Source: Burkholderiales bacterium (lineage in GTDB: Bacteria; Pseudomonadota; Gammaproteobacteria; Burkholderiales; Burkholderiaceae_C). Taken from it: DNA of 37,913 bases. The notes under the pieces are model-generated. The model saw only the letters and a program-made list of their open reading frames with translations, did not search any database and had not been told where the DNA came from. The DNA is taken from positions 1-37,913 of the forward strand of contig JANXTP010000394.1 of the NCBI GenBank assembly GCA_025352345.1. Direction: 5' to 3'. Below, piece after piece: positions 1 through 7,413 of the stretch (the stretch's first letter is position 1; every line of letters begins with the position of its first letter). A program made the position numbers and the translations under genes.

Positions 1-347
1 GCATCGTCCAGGCCGAAGCGCCCCGCCTCGACGACGAACAGCACCACATCGACATCGGCCAGCACACTGTGCACCGTCTTGTTCAACGTGCGGTTCATCG
101 CGGCCGCGTAGCGTGTTTGGAACCCGGGGGTGTCTACGAACACGAACTGTGAGCCACCGACAGTGCGGATGCCGGTGATGCGGTGGCGTGTGGTCTGCGC
201 CTTGGCCGAGGTGATGCTGACCTTCTGCCCGACCAGCGCGTTGAGCAGCGTGCTCTTGCCGACGTTCGGGCGACCGACGATGGCGACCAGGCCACAACGC
301 TGGCTCTCAGGCTCGACGGCAGCGGACGTTTCTACAGGTTCGGTCAT
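1..347 (-). CDS. era: GTPase Era, N-terminal part (cut by window start)
   Basis: Era is a GTP-binding protein that associates with 16S rRNA and the 30S subunit during late ribosome assembly. Only about 115 N-terminal codons are in the window; the C-terminal KH domain lies outside. The translation begins MTEPVETSAAVEPESQ and shows the Walker A (G1) motif GRPNVGKS, then VDTPG (G3) followed by the Era-typical GFQTR. The ATG at 347 follows the rnc stop by 51 bases, and the rnc-era order is the usual one. The extension of about 20 residues before the G domain is common in betaproteobacterial Era. Identification is firm; the exact start is likely but not proven. Confidence 0.93.
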   Translation of the reverse strand, partial: MTEPVETSAAVEPESQRCGLVAIVGRPNVGKSTLLNALVGQKVSITSAKAQTTRHRITGIRTVGGSQFVFVDTPGFQTRYAAAMNRTLNKTVHSVLADVDVVLFVVEAGRFGLDD

Positions 348-398
348 GGACAGGCAGTCATGGAAGATCTCGGCGCGGCACGGCAGACGCCGTATAGC

Positions 399-1103
399 TC
401 AGGAGCGCAGCGGACTGCCCGGCTGATCGGTCGCCTTCAAGGCATCGAGCATACGGCGTGCGGCCTCCTGCTCAGCAAGACGCCGGGAGCGGCCTTCGCC
501 CGTGTGCGTCATGTTGAGGGTCGGCACTTCGCATTCGACCTCGAAGGTCTGCGCATGGGCCTGGCCGCGGGTCGCGCTGATGCGGTAGCTGGGGACGGGC
601 AGGCGCCGCGCCTGCAGCCATTCCTGCAGCTCGGTTTTCGCGTCCTTCGCCCAGCTACCGATGTCGGTGGTGTTGATGACATCGCCGAACAGCCGCTGCA
701 CCAGCGCACGGGCCGAGGCGAAACCGCCATCGACGAAAGTGGCACCGATGATCGCTTCCAGCGCGTCGGCCAGGATCGACGCGCGCTGCGCGCCGCCACC
801 ACGGGCCTCGCCGTCGCTCAGGCGCAGCACCTCGGGCAGGCCCTGCAACACCGCCACCTTGTGCAGGCTGTCTTCGCGCACCAGGTGCGCACGCACGCGG
901 GTCAGGTCACCCTCGTCGGAGCCGGCGAAACGCTCGTAGAGCAGGTTGGAGATCGCCAAACTGAGCACCGCATCGCCGAGGAATTCCAGCCGCTCGTTGT
1001 GATCGGCGCTGAAACTGCGATGGGTCAACGCCAGGGCGAGCAGGCTCGGGTCGGAAAAACGGTGCCCGAGGCGGCGCTGCAGGGCGTCGAGGCGAGGGTC
1101 CAT
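399..1103 (-). CDS. rnc: Ribonuclease III
   Basis: RNase III cleaves double-stranded RNA and processes the 30S rRNA precursor. The 234-residue protein has the catalytic domain signature NERLEFLGDAVL around residues 36-47, with acidic metal-binding residues E40 and D44, and a second acidic pair D113/E116 in DALEAIIGA. A C-terminal double-stranded RNA binding domain covers roughly residues 152-222. Length is normal for the family. The frame stays open upstream to about 1556, but the start at 1103 (MDPRLDALQ) is chosen because it matches the family N-terminus; the upstream extension is a shadow of the DUF4845 gene. It lies between the DUF4845 gene and era, as in many Burkholderiales. Confidence 0.95.
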   Translation of the reverse strand: MDPRLDALQRRLGHRFSDPSLLALALTHRSFSADHNERLEFLGDAVLSLAISNLLYERFAGSDEGDLTRVRAHLVREDSLHKVAVLQGLPEVLRLSDGEARGGGAQRASILADALEAIIGATFVDGGFASARALVQRLFGDVINTTDIGSWAKDAKTELQEWLQARRLPVPSYRISATRGQAHAQTFEVECEVPTLNMTHTGEGRSRRLAEQEAARRMLDALKATDQPGSPLRS

Positions 1104-1147
1104 CGAGGGGGGACGAGCGAGGCGATCGACAGCGCAGCCCGGCCGAC

Positions 1148-1519
1148 CTAGCGGGAGCGGCCTTCGTACTTGATCAACACGAACACCGGTGCCATCAACT
1201 CGATTTCCTTGTTGTAGGCGAAGCGGACGACGATCCGGTCGTTCTCTTTGGTGATGTCGAGGTCCTTGGAGGTGATTGACTGGATCGAGTACTCGATGTC
1301 CTTCTGCTTCTCGAACGCAGCACGGATTTCCGGCACCGTGGAGCCACCCTCCAGCGCCACTTTGTTGACGGCCTTCTGGATCGTGAAGAACTCGTTGAGC
1401 GTGGGCAGCACGCGCATCCCCAGCAGCGCGATGAAGCCGACGATGATCGCCCAGAACAGCAGGCCCAGTAGGGTGATGCCGTGCTGTTGTCGCCCTACCC
1501 GATGCCGCTTGCTCATCAT
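1148..1519 (-). CDS. DUF4845 family membrane-anchored protein
   Basis: A small protein of 123 residues with one N-terminal membrane segment (about residues 15-37, LLGLLFWAIIVGFIALLGM) followed by a soluble domain rich in short charged stretches. It matches the DUF4845 family, which is regularly found between lepB and rnc in betaproteobacteria and has no established function. The frame is open back to 1594, but a GGAG ribosome binding site sits about ten bases before the ATG pair at 1519/1516, so the start is placed there. The N-terminus (GITLLGLLFWA) loosely recalls a type IV pilin-like N-terminus but lacks an evident prepilin cleavage site. The position suggests co-transcription with lepB, rnc and era. 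Confidence 0.85.
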   Translation of the reverse strand: MMSKRHRVGRQQHGITLLGLLFWAIIVGFIALLGMRVLPTLNEFFTIQKAVNKVALEGGSTVPEIRAAFEKQKDIEYSIQSITSKDLDITKENDRIVVRFAYNKEIELMAPVFVLIKYEGRSR

Positions 1520-1590
1520 GCGTTGATGCTCCAGGTGATCCGGGTGCACCGAGCACCCCATGTCATTGGCTATTTTCGGCGAAGTCCCGG

Positions 1591-2556
1591 TCAATGGAAG
1601 AACCCGATTCGACTCACATTACCGAAATTCATCCAGACCAGAAAGGCGCGGCCGACGATGTTCTCATCAGGGACGAAGCCCCAGTAGCGGGAATCCTCGG
1701 AGTGATCGCGGTTGTCACCCATCATGAAGTAGTGGCCCGCAGGCACCTTGCAGGTCACGCCCTCGACGGTGTAGGTGCAGTTCTCACGGAACGCATAGTC
1801 GTCGATCGCACGCGCGTAGCTTGGCTGGGTTCGATCGACGAGGATGTGGTGTGCCTGAGCGCCCGCGCCTTCGATGTATTGCTTCTCGTAACGCAGCGCA
1901 TCTTCGTTGTAGAAATCCGGCAGGGGCTGCGACGGTATCAGCGCACCGTTGAGGTAGAGGAGTTGGTTGCGGTAGGAAATCTCGTCGCCCGGGATGCCGA
2001 CGACCCGCTTGATGTAGTCGACGCTCGGGTTGCGCGGGTAGCGGAACACCATCACGTCGCCGCGCTCGGGATCGTGGTTCGGGATGATCTTCTTGTTGAT
2101 CACCGGCAGCCGGATGCCGTAGTGGAATTTGTTGACCAGAATCAAGTCGCCGACCAGCAAGGTCGGGATCATCGATCCCGAGGGAATCTTGAACGGCTCG
2201 AACAGAAACGAGCGCAGCAGGAACACGACCAAGATGACCGGGAACAGACCAGCGGTCCAGTCCAGCCACCAGGGTTGGGCCAGCAGTGTCTGGCGGGCCT
2301 GGCTGACGTCGCCATCGACCTTGTCGATGCCTTTGGCCGCAAGCTGCGCACGACGCGCCTCGGCCTGCACGTCAAGCGCGTTGGCCGCCGCCAACCGGCG
2401 CGGCGCGAAGTAGAAGCGCTCGACCAACCAGTACGCCATCGTGACCACCGTCAGCACCAGCAGCAGCAACGAGAAATTGCCAGTCCACTTGCCGACGTAC
2501 CAGCCACCCAGGAAAACAATCAGACAGCCATAGAGCAAACCGGTCAACGCACTCAT
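1591..2556 (-). CDS. lepB: Signal peptidase I
   Basis: Signal peptidase I removes signal peptides from exported proteins at the periplasmic face of the inner membrane. The 321-residue protein has two N-terminal membrane segments (about 3-20 and 28-46), a third hydrophobic segment (about 103-118), then the catalytic Ser128 in the box PSGSMIPTL and the general base Lys183 in YIKRVVG. The C-terminal signature MGDNRDHSEDSRYWGFV is intact. The ATG overlaps the lepA stop by one base (TGATG), a typical translational coupling, which decides the start over the longer open frame reaching 2691. It is the second gene of the lepA-lepB-DUF4845-rnc-era run. Confidence 0.96.
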   Translation of the reverse strand: MSALTGLLYGCLIVFLGGWYVGKWTGNFSLLLLVLTVVTMAYWLVERFYFAPRRLAAANALDVQAEARRAQLAAKGIDKVDGDVSQARQTLLAQPWWLDWTAGLFPVILVVFLLRSFLFEPFKIPSGSMIPTLLVGDLILVNKFHYGIRLPVINKKIIPNHDPERGDVMVFRYPRNPSVDYIKRVVGIPGDEISYRNQLLYLNGALIPSQPLPDFYNEDALRYEKQYIEGAGAQAHHILVDRTQPSYARAIDDYAFRENCTYTVEGVTCKVPAGHYFMMGDNRDHSEDSRYWGFVPDENIVGRAFLVWMNFGNVSRIGFFH

Positions 2557-4364
2557 CAGTCTTCCACTTGGAGTATGGCCAGAAATGCCTCTTGCGGCAC
2601 CTCCACCGAGCCGATCTGTTTCATGCGCTTTTTGCCCGCCTTCTGCTTGTCGAGCAGCTTGCGTTTGCGCGAAATATCGCCGCCGTAGCACTTGGCAATC
2701 ACGTTCTTTCGGAGCGCTTTGATTGTCTCACGCGCGATGATGTTGGCCCCGATCGCCGCCTGGATCGCGACGTCGTATTGCTGGCGCGAAATCAGCTCAC
2801 GCATCTTGGCAACCACCGCGCGGCTGCGGTACTGGCTCTGGCTGCGGTGCACGATGATGGACAGCGCATCGACCTTGTCGCCGTTGAGCAGGATGTCGAC
2901 CTTGACGACATCGGCGGCGCGGTATTCCTTGAACTCGTAGTCCATCGAGGCATAGCCGCGGGAGACGCTTTTGAGCTTGTCGAAAAAATCGAGCACGATC
3001 TCGGCCAGCGGCATCTCGTAGGTCAACATCACCTGGCGACCGTGATACGCCATGTTGAGCTGGTTGCCGCGCTTCAGGTTGGCCAGCGTCATCACCGGGC
3101 CTACATAGTCCTGCGGCATGTACAGGTGCACGGTGACGATGGGCTCGCGGATTTCGTTGATGCGGCCGAGGTCGGGCATCTTCGACGGGTTGTCGACCTG
3201 GATCACCGTCTTGTCGCCGAGCTCGACCTGGTAGACGACGCTCGGCGCGGTGGTGATCAGGTCCTGGTCGAACTCGCGCTCAAGCCGTTCCTGCACGATC
3301 TCCATGTGCAGCAGGCCGAGAAAGCCGCAGCGGAAGCCGAAGCCCAGCGCCTGACTGACCTCGGGCTCGTAACGCAGCGACGAGTCGTTGAGCTTCAACT
3401 TTTCCAGCGCGTCGCGCAGTTGGTCGTATTCGCTGGCCTCAGTCGGGTACAGGCCGGCAAACACCTGCGGCTGGATTTCCTTGAAGCCAGGCAGTGCCTC
3501 GCTGGCGGGGCCGAGGTTGTTTGGCAGCTTCTTTTCCAACGTGATGGTGTCGCCGACCTTCGCCGCCTGCAGTTCCTTGATGCCGGCCACGATGAACCCG
3601 ACCTCACCTGCGTTGAGACGATCGCGCGGCACCGACTTGGGTGTGAAAACACCCAGGTTGTCAGCGCCGTAAACCGCGTCGCTGGCCATCATCCGGATCC
3701 GCTCGCCCTTGATCAGCGTGCCGTCGACCACCCGCACCAGCATCACCACACCGACGTAATTGTCGAACCAGGAGTCGACGATCATCGCGCGCAGCGGCGC
3801 CTCGGGGTTGCCGCGTGGCGCGGGCATGCGGGTGATCACTGCTTCGAGAATCTCGTCGATGCCCATGCCAGTCTTGGCGCTGCACGGGATCGCATGGTCG
3901 GCGTCGATGCCGATCACGTCTTCGATCTCCGACTTCGCGTTCTCGGGGTCGGCGTTCGGCAGATCCATCTTGTTCAAGACCGGGATCACCTCGACGCCGA
4001 GATCGAGCGCGGTGTAGCAGTTGGCCACCGTCTGCGCCTCGACGCCCTGGCTCGCATCGACCACCAGCAACGCACCTTCGCAGGCCGACAGCGAGCGGCT
4101 CACTTCATACGAGAAGTCGACGTGCCCCGGCGTGTCGATCAGGTTCAGGTTGTAGACCTTGCCATCGCGCGCCTTGTATTCGAGCGATGCGGTCTGCGCC
4201 TTGATCGTGATGCCGCGCTCGCGCTCGATGTCCATCGAGTCGAGCACCTGTGCTTCCATCTCGCGATCGGAGAGACCCCCGCAACGTTGAATCAAACGAT
4301 CGGCGAGCGTGCTCTTGCCGTGATCGATGTGGGCAATGATCGAAAAATTTCGGATGTGATCCAT
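2556..4364 (-). CDS. lepA: Elongation factor 4 (back-translocating GTPase LepA)
   Basis: LepA/EF4 is a ribosome-associated translational GTPase related to EF-G. The 602-residue protein is full length. G1 is AHIDHGKST (residues 11-19), G2 lies in RERGITIKA, G3 is DTPGHVDF and G4 is NKMD. These are followed by a beta-barrel domain, EF-G-like domains III and V, and the LepA-specific C-terminal domain with the conserved stretch KCYGGDISRKRKLL. It starts a run with lepB after a 396-base gap that contains a strong terminator for the upstream mucD operon, so lepA probably has its own promoter between 4365 and 4480. Confidence 0.97.
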   Translation of the reverse strand: MDHIRNFSIIAHIDHGKSTLADRLIQRCGGLSDREMEAQVLDSMDIERERGITIKAQTASLEYKARDGKVYNLNLIDTPGHVDFSYEVSRSLSACEGALLVVDASQGVEAQTVANCYTALDLGVEVIPVLNKMDLPNADPENAKSEIEDVIGIDADHAIPCSAKTGMGIDEILEAVITRMPAPRGNPEAPLRAMIVDSWFDNYVGVVMLVRVVDGTLIKGERIRMMASDAVYGADNLGVFTPKSVPRDRLNAGEVGFIVAGIKELQAAKVGDTITLEKKLPNNLGPASEALPGFKEIQPQVFAGLYPTEASEYDQLRDALEKLKLNDSSLRYEPEVSQALGFGFRCGFLGLLHMEIVQERLEREFDQDLITTAPSVVYQVELGDKTVIQVDNPSKMPDLGRINEIREPIVTVHLYMPQDYVGPVMTLANLKRGNQLNMAYHGRQVMLTYEMPLAEIVLDFFDKLKSVSRGYASMDYEFKEYRAADVVKVDILLNGDKVDALSIIVHRSQSQYRSRAVVAKMRELISRQQYDVAIQAAIGANIIARETIKALRKNVIAKCYGGDISRKRKLLDKQKAGKKRMKQIGSVEVPQEAFLAILQVED

Positions 4365-4407
4365 GCTGACGGCGAGTGTTCTTCAGTGGAGCTTCGATGA
4401 GGGACCA

Positions 4408-4424
4408 AAACGGCGCAGCCGTTT
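4408..4424 (-). promoter_or_regulatory. Hairpin in the lepA leader
   Basis: A perfect 7-bp inverted repeat (AAACGGC, TGC loop, GCCGTTT) lies about 45 bases upstream of the lepA start and is followed on the minus strand by one further T. It could be a weak attenuator or simply a stable leader hairpin. The T tract is too short for a confident intrinsic terminator. Confidence 0.3.
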
Positions 4425-4450
4425 CAGCGAAAGCTCATATCGCGTAGCGA

Positions 4451-4459
4451 TGTGGATAG
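4451..4459 (-). other. DnaA-box-like 9-mer upstream of lepA
   Basis: The minus strand reads CTATCCACA, one mismatch from the strict DnaA box TTATCCACA. It lies in the lepA leader region on the other side of the terminator from the tandem boxes at 4627-4646. A single near-match alone is weak evidence. Confidence 0.25.
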
Positions 4460-4480
4460 CCGCAGACCTGTGCTGAAGCT

Positions 4481-4514
4481 AAAAAAAAGGCACGTCGAAC
4501 GATTGACGCGCCTT
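4481..4514 (-). terminator. Rho-independent terminator after mucD
   Basis: On the minus strand a 10-bp stem (AAGGCGCGTC paired with GACGTGCCTT, one G-U pair, 8-nt loop) runs directly into eight Ts. This is the clearest intrinsic terminator in the window. It would end transcription from the rpoE-rseA-rseB-mucD direction, or a short RNA started just upstream, and it insulates lepA. Confidence 0.85.
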
Positions 4515-4546
4515 CCAACAAAAATGTTTGGCAACTGCTTGTTGGG
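4481..4546 (-). ncRNA. Candidate small RNA (two stem-loops) between mucD and lepA
   Basis: A compact two-hairpin unit is visible on the minus strand. Hairpin 1 pairs CCAACAA (4545-4539) with TTGTTGG (4521-4515), with a 17-nt loop. It abuts hairpin 2, the intrinsic terminator at 4514-4487 with its eight-U tail. A TACAAT hexamer at 4557-4552 would place a start at about 4546, exactly at hairpin 1, giving an RNA of about 65 nt. I see no good -35 element. Alternatively the whole block is the structured 3' end of the mucD mRNA, possibly processed into a 3'-UTR-derived RNA. I do not recognise it as a named RNA family. Confidence 0.42.
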
Positions 4547-4551
4547 ATTTC

Positions 4552-4557
4552 ATTGTA
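4552..4557 (-). promoter_or_regulatory. -10-like TACAAT ahead of the candidate small RNA
   Basis: The minus strand reads GGCTACAATG, five of six bases of the TATAAT consensus. Its placement fits a start at the base of the first hairpin. No convincing TTGACA-like element is found 16-18 bases upstream, so the site would be weak or activator-dependent. Confidence 0.3.
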
Positions 4558-4626
4558 GCCAAAAGCATGGCCGCAGAACCGCGCCAGTGCTTGTTTAGCG
4601 ATCGTTGCGCATCGCCAACAGAAAAC

Positions 4627-4646
4627 TTATGCACATTTTATACACA
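4627..4646 (+). other. Tandem DnaA-box-like 9-mers
   Basis: Two 9-mers fit the TTATNCACA pattern in direct orientation two bases apart: TTATGCACA (4627-4635) and TTATACACA (4638-4646). They lie in the AT-richer mucD-lepA gap, about 70-100 bases upstream of the candidate small-RNA start. Paired boxes on one helical face are used by DnaA both at origins and as a transcription factor. No origin features such as dnaA/dnaN genes or AT-rich 13-mers are present, so a regulatory or titration site is the more likely reading. Confidence 0.4.
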
Positions 4647-4760
4647 GACCAGAGAAGCTATTTCCATGCCTTGGAGACTCTCTGGGACGGCTTTGCGTCC
4701 TGGGCTTGTGGAAGTGAGCAGATTCAAGAATGTAAGCGCTCGCAAACAAAAGACTTTGAA

Positions 4761-6263
4761 TCACCGAGCGGGGCGGATCACGATGTAGTTGACCCATTCG
4801 CCGCGCTTGACCAGCAGGGTCACCGATTTCGGCTTGTCCAGCTTGCCGATGGCCGCCTCGAACTGCTTGACACTGGTGATTTCGGTCTTGTCGAGCGACA
4901 GGATGATGTCGCCCTCGCGGATGCCCGCCTTGGCCGCCGCGCCTTCGATGGCTTCGACCCGAACGCCGTTCTTGACCTTGAGTTCGGTTTTCTGCGCGTC
5001 GCTCAGGTCGGACACCGCCAGCCCCAGCAAGCCGATCACCGCCGGAGGCTTGGGGGCGTTGCGCTCGACCGGGGCGCTGCGGGGTCGCTCGGCTTCGAGT
5101 TCGACGACGGTCACGCTCAACTCCTTGGCCGCGCCGCGGCGGAACACCTCGAGCGTCGCCTTGGTGCCCGGTTTGGCGCTGCCGACGATGCGCGGCAGGT
5201 CGCCCGCCTTGTCGATCGTGCGGCCGTCGAAACGGGTGATGATGTCGCCCGCTTCGACCCCGGCCTGGTCCGCAGGACCGCCGGCTTCGACGCTGCGCAC
5301 CATCGCACCACTGGGCTTGCCCAGGCCGATCGACTCCGCCACTTCCTTGGTCACCTGGTCGATCTGCACCCCGATGCGCCCGCGGATCACACGCCCGCTG
5401 CTGCGCAGCTGGTCGGCGACACGAATTGCTTCATCGATGGGAATGGCGAACGAGATGCCGATGAAGTTGCCAGAGCGGCTGTAGATCTGCGAATTGATGC
5501 CGACGACTTCACCGCGCATGTTGATCAGCGGGCCGCCGGAATTGCCCGGGTTGATGGCCACGTCGGTCTGGATGAACGGCAGGAAGTCGCCGGTGTCGCG
5601 CGCCTTGGCACTGACGATGCCGGCGGTGACGGTGTTGTCGAGCCCGAATGGTGAACCGATGGCGATGACCCACTCCCCGACCTTCAAGCGGCTGACGTCA
5701 CCGACACGCACCGCCTGCAAGCCGGTCGCCTCGATCTTCACCACCGCGACGTCGGTCCGCTTGTCGGCGCCGATCACGCGGGCCTTGAATTCGCGCTGGT
5801 CGGTCAGCGTGACGAACACTTCCTCGGCACCTTCGACCACGTGCGCATTGGTCATCACATAACCGTCGGCATTCAAGATGAAGCCGGAGCCCACGCCGCG
5901 CTGTTGCGGTTCGCTTTCCTGAGGGGAAGGCTGCTGGGGCGTGCGCTTCGGACTTTGCTGGCCAGGAATCGGCACACCGAACCGCTTGAAGAACTCAAGC
6001 ATGTCCTCGTCCATCTGCGGCGCGCCATTGCCGCGGGCCGCCCGATGCCGCTCGGTCGTGCGGATGTTGACGACCGATCCGCCCACGTTCTCGACCAGCA
6101 CGGTGAAGTCGGGCAGACTTTGCGCGTGCGCGACGGTGTGCAGGCCGCCGAGGGACAGCACCATCGATGCCGACAGACAGCCAACGGCACGACGCCACCC
6201 ATGCAGGGTTGGCGAAAGGACGAGATGAAAACCAGCGCGGGTCCAGCGGGATGACGTCTGCAT
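4761..6263 (-). CDS. mucD: DegP/MucD-type periplasmic serine endoprotease
   Basis: This Do/DegP-like protease degrades misfolded envelope proteins and belongs to the sigma-E regulon. From the ATG at 6263 it is 500 residues, with a signal peptide ending near AHA-Q (47/48) after a long basic n-region. The trypsin-like catalytic triad is H141 (TNAHVV), D171 (RTDVAVV) and S242 (NPGNSGGP). Two PDZ domains follow, about 305-390 and 410-495. The chosen start has a modest AGAG ribosome binding site and lies 70 bases after rseB; the open frame back to 6368 overlaps rseB and is not needed. Last gene of rpoE-rseA-rseB-mucD, followed by a long 3' region and a strong terminator. Confidence 0.94.
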   Translation of the reverse strand: MQTSSRWTRAGFHLVLSPTLHGWRRAVGCLSASMVLSLGGLHTVAHAQSLPDFTVLVENVGGSVVNIRTTERHRAARGNGAPQMDEDMLEFFKRFGVPIPGQQSPKRTPQQPSPQESEPQQRGVGSGFILNADGYVMTNAHVVEGAEEVFVTLTDQREFKARVIGADKRTDVAVVKIEATGLQAVRVGDVSRLKVGEWVIAIGSPFGLDNTVTAGIVSAKARDTGDFLPFIQTDVAINPGNSGGPLINMRGEVVGINSQIYSRSGNFIGISFAIPIDEAIRVADQLRSSGRVIRGRIGVQIDQVTKEVAESIGLGKPSGAMVRSVEAGGPADQAGVEAGDIITRFDGRTIDKAGDLPRIVGSAKPGTKATLEVFRRGAAKELSVTVVELEAERPRSAPVERNAPKPPAVIGLLGLAVSDLSDAQKTELKVKNGVRVEAIEGAAAKAGIREGDIILSLDKTEITSVKQFEAAIGKLDKPKSVTLLVKRGEWVNYIVIRPAR

Positions 6264-6333
6264 GTTCGGTACTCTTGTCTCAAGAAGGCGGCCGCCGACA
6301 GCACAGTGATCGCATCGGCCAAAAACAGAAAGC

Positions 6334-7413
6334 TTACTTGTTCCGATCCACCGCCTCATAAAAGGCACGCAGCGTCACCCGCGGCACGTCGCCGACCACA
6401 GTGATCCAGAAATCGCCCTGGCGGCTCATCAGCGTCTGCGTGGCGCCGACGACGGTGATCCTCGGCCGCGGGTGCCGGTCTTCGTTGTACGGTTCGATGA
6501 ACAGCGACACATTGGTGATGCCATCGGAAAACACGGCCTGGATCAACTGATTGGCAGCCGATTTCCGATCAGCCGGAGCGAGCATGTCGAACGGCCTGCG
6601 GATGCAACTCAGCTGCCGAAAGCCTGCCACCGTCTTGCGCAGCTTCCAGCCTTCGGCTTCGAGCCGGGTCGGCGTTAACTGCGGTTTGACGACGCGGTAG
6701 CCAGCCAGCTTGCGCATCGGCAGCAAGACCATGTCGGGCTGCGAGCGCACGCCGATGTGCACGTCTGAAAACGCCGAGGTCTCCAGCGTTTCGCCCAGCG
6801 CGTTGAGGATTTCGGCGCGCAGCAGCAAGCCGCTTTGCTTGTCGGTCCACAGTCGATAGCCGTAGCGGAACTCGTCGCGCGGCTTGAGCATCAGCACATT
6901 GGCATCGTGCCCAGCGACGCGCTCGGCAGGCTGGAGGCTCACGTCGTAGAAATCGGCCACATGGTCGTCGGCGTCCTGCAGCAGGGACGGAAACGAATTG
7001 AGCACATCGCGCTGTTCGATCAGCGTGACCTTGTCGAAGGGCCACACGGTGTGCACCATACCGTTGTGGCGCAGCACTTGGCGGGCTTGCCCATCCAGCG
7101 GCTCGATGCGCTCGAACTGGTCGGTTCCATCGTAGAAATGCGAGATGCGCGCACTGGTCATCGCGCCCGACGAGCTGATGACGAAGGTGCCTTGAAAATT
7201 TCGCTGGTTCGCCGCGTTGTGGATGCGCGTCAACCACTCCCTGACTTCCTGCGGCTCGACCGCCACACCGGGGACAGCTACGGCCTGGCCCACGGCCATC
7301 AGCAGCATCAACAGCACGATCAGCCCCGAGCCTGCCGAAACCACCCGCGACCGGCGCCGATCCGCGGCGTGCGAGTTCAATGGATCACCGCTCAGGAATT
7401 TCGACAGCCGCAT
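6334..7413 (-). CDS. rseB: Sigma-E regulatory protein RseB/MucB
   Basis: RseB is a periplasmic protein that binds RseA and protects it from cleavage until envelope stress signals arrive. The protein has a hydrophobic export segment (VLLMLLMAVGQAVA), an N-terminal MucB/LolA-like domain (NFQGTFVISSSG, then HFYDG and RIEPLDG) and the C-terminal MucB/RseB domain (FSDGITNVSLFIEP). The start is uncertain. The ATG at 7413 gives 359 residues and overlaps rseA by 29 bases without a visible ribosome binding site. A TTG at 7380 gives 348 residues, starts MNSHAADRRR, leaves only a four-base gap after the rseA stop, and makes a more ordinary signal peptide. Confidence 0.88.
   Translation of the reverse strand: MRLSKFLSGDPLNSHAADRRRSRVVSAGSGLIVLLMLLMAVGQAVAVPGVAVEPQEVREWLTRIHNAANQRNFQGTFVISSSGAMTSARISHFYDGTDQFERIEPLDGQARQVLRHNGMVHTVWPFDKVTLIEQRDVLNSFPSLLQDADDHVADFYDVSLQPAERVAGHDANVLMLKPRDEFRYGYRLWTDKQSGLLLRAEILNALGETLETSAFSDVHIGVRSQPDMVLLPMRKLAGYRVVKPQLTPTRLEAEGWKLRKTVAGFRQLSCIRRPFDMLAPADRKSAANQLIQAVFSDGITNVSLFIEPYNEDRHPRPRITVVGATQTLMSRQGDFWITVVGDVPRVTLRAFYEAVDRNK

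Noticed and set aside
2568..4400. 610-codon open frame on the plus strand opposite lepA
   Set aside because: It is an antisense shadow of a strongly conserved GTPase gene; the product is His/Asp/Val-rich without recognisable domains, as expected from high-GC third codon positions.
4439..4451. ATCGC-GTA-GCGAT inverted repeat upstream of lepA
   Set aside because: Five base pairs with a three-base loop is common by chance, and no regulator or T tract goes with it.
4627..4646. Reading the tandem DnaA boxes as the replication origin
   Set aside because: No dnaA, dnaN, gyrB, rpmH, parAB or AT-rich unwinding element nearby; only two or three boxes are present.
4528..4788. Small plus-strand open frames in the mucD-lepA gap
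   Set aside because: No ribosome binding site, no domain, and they run into the antisense of mucD; the DNA is better explained by terminator and regulatory motifs.
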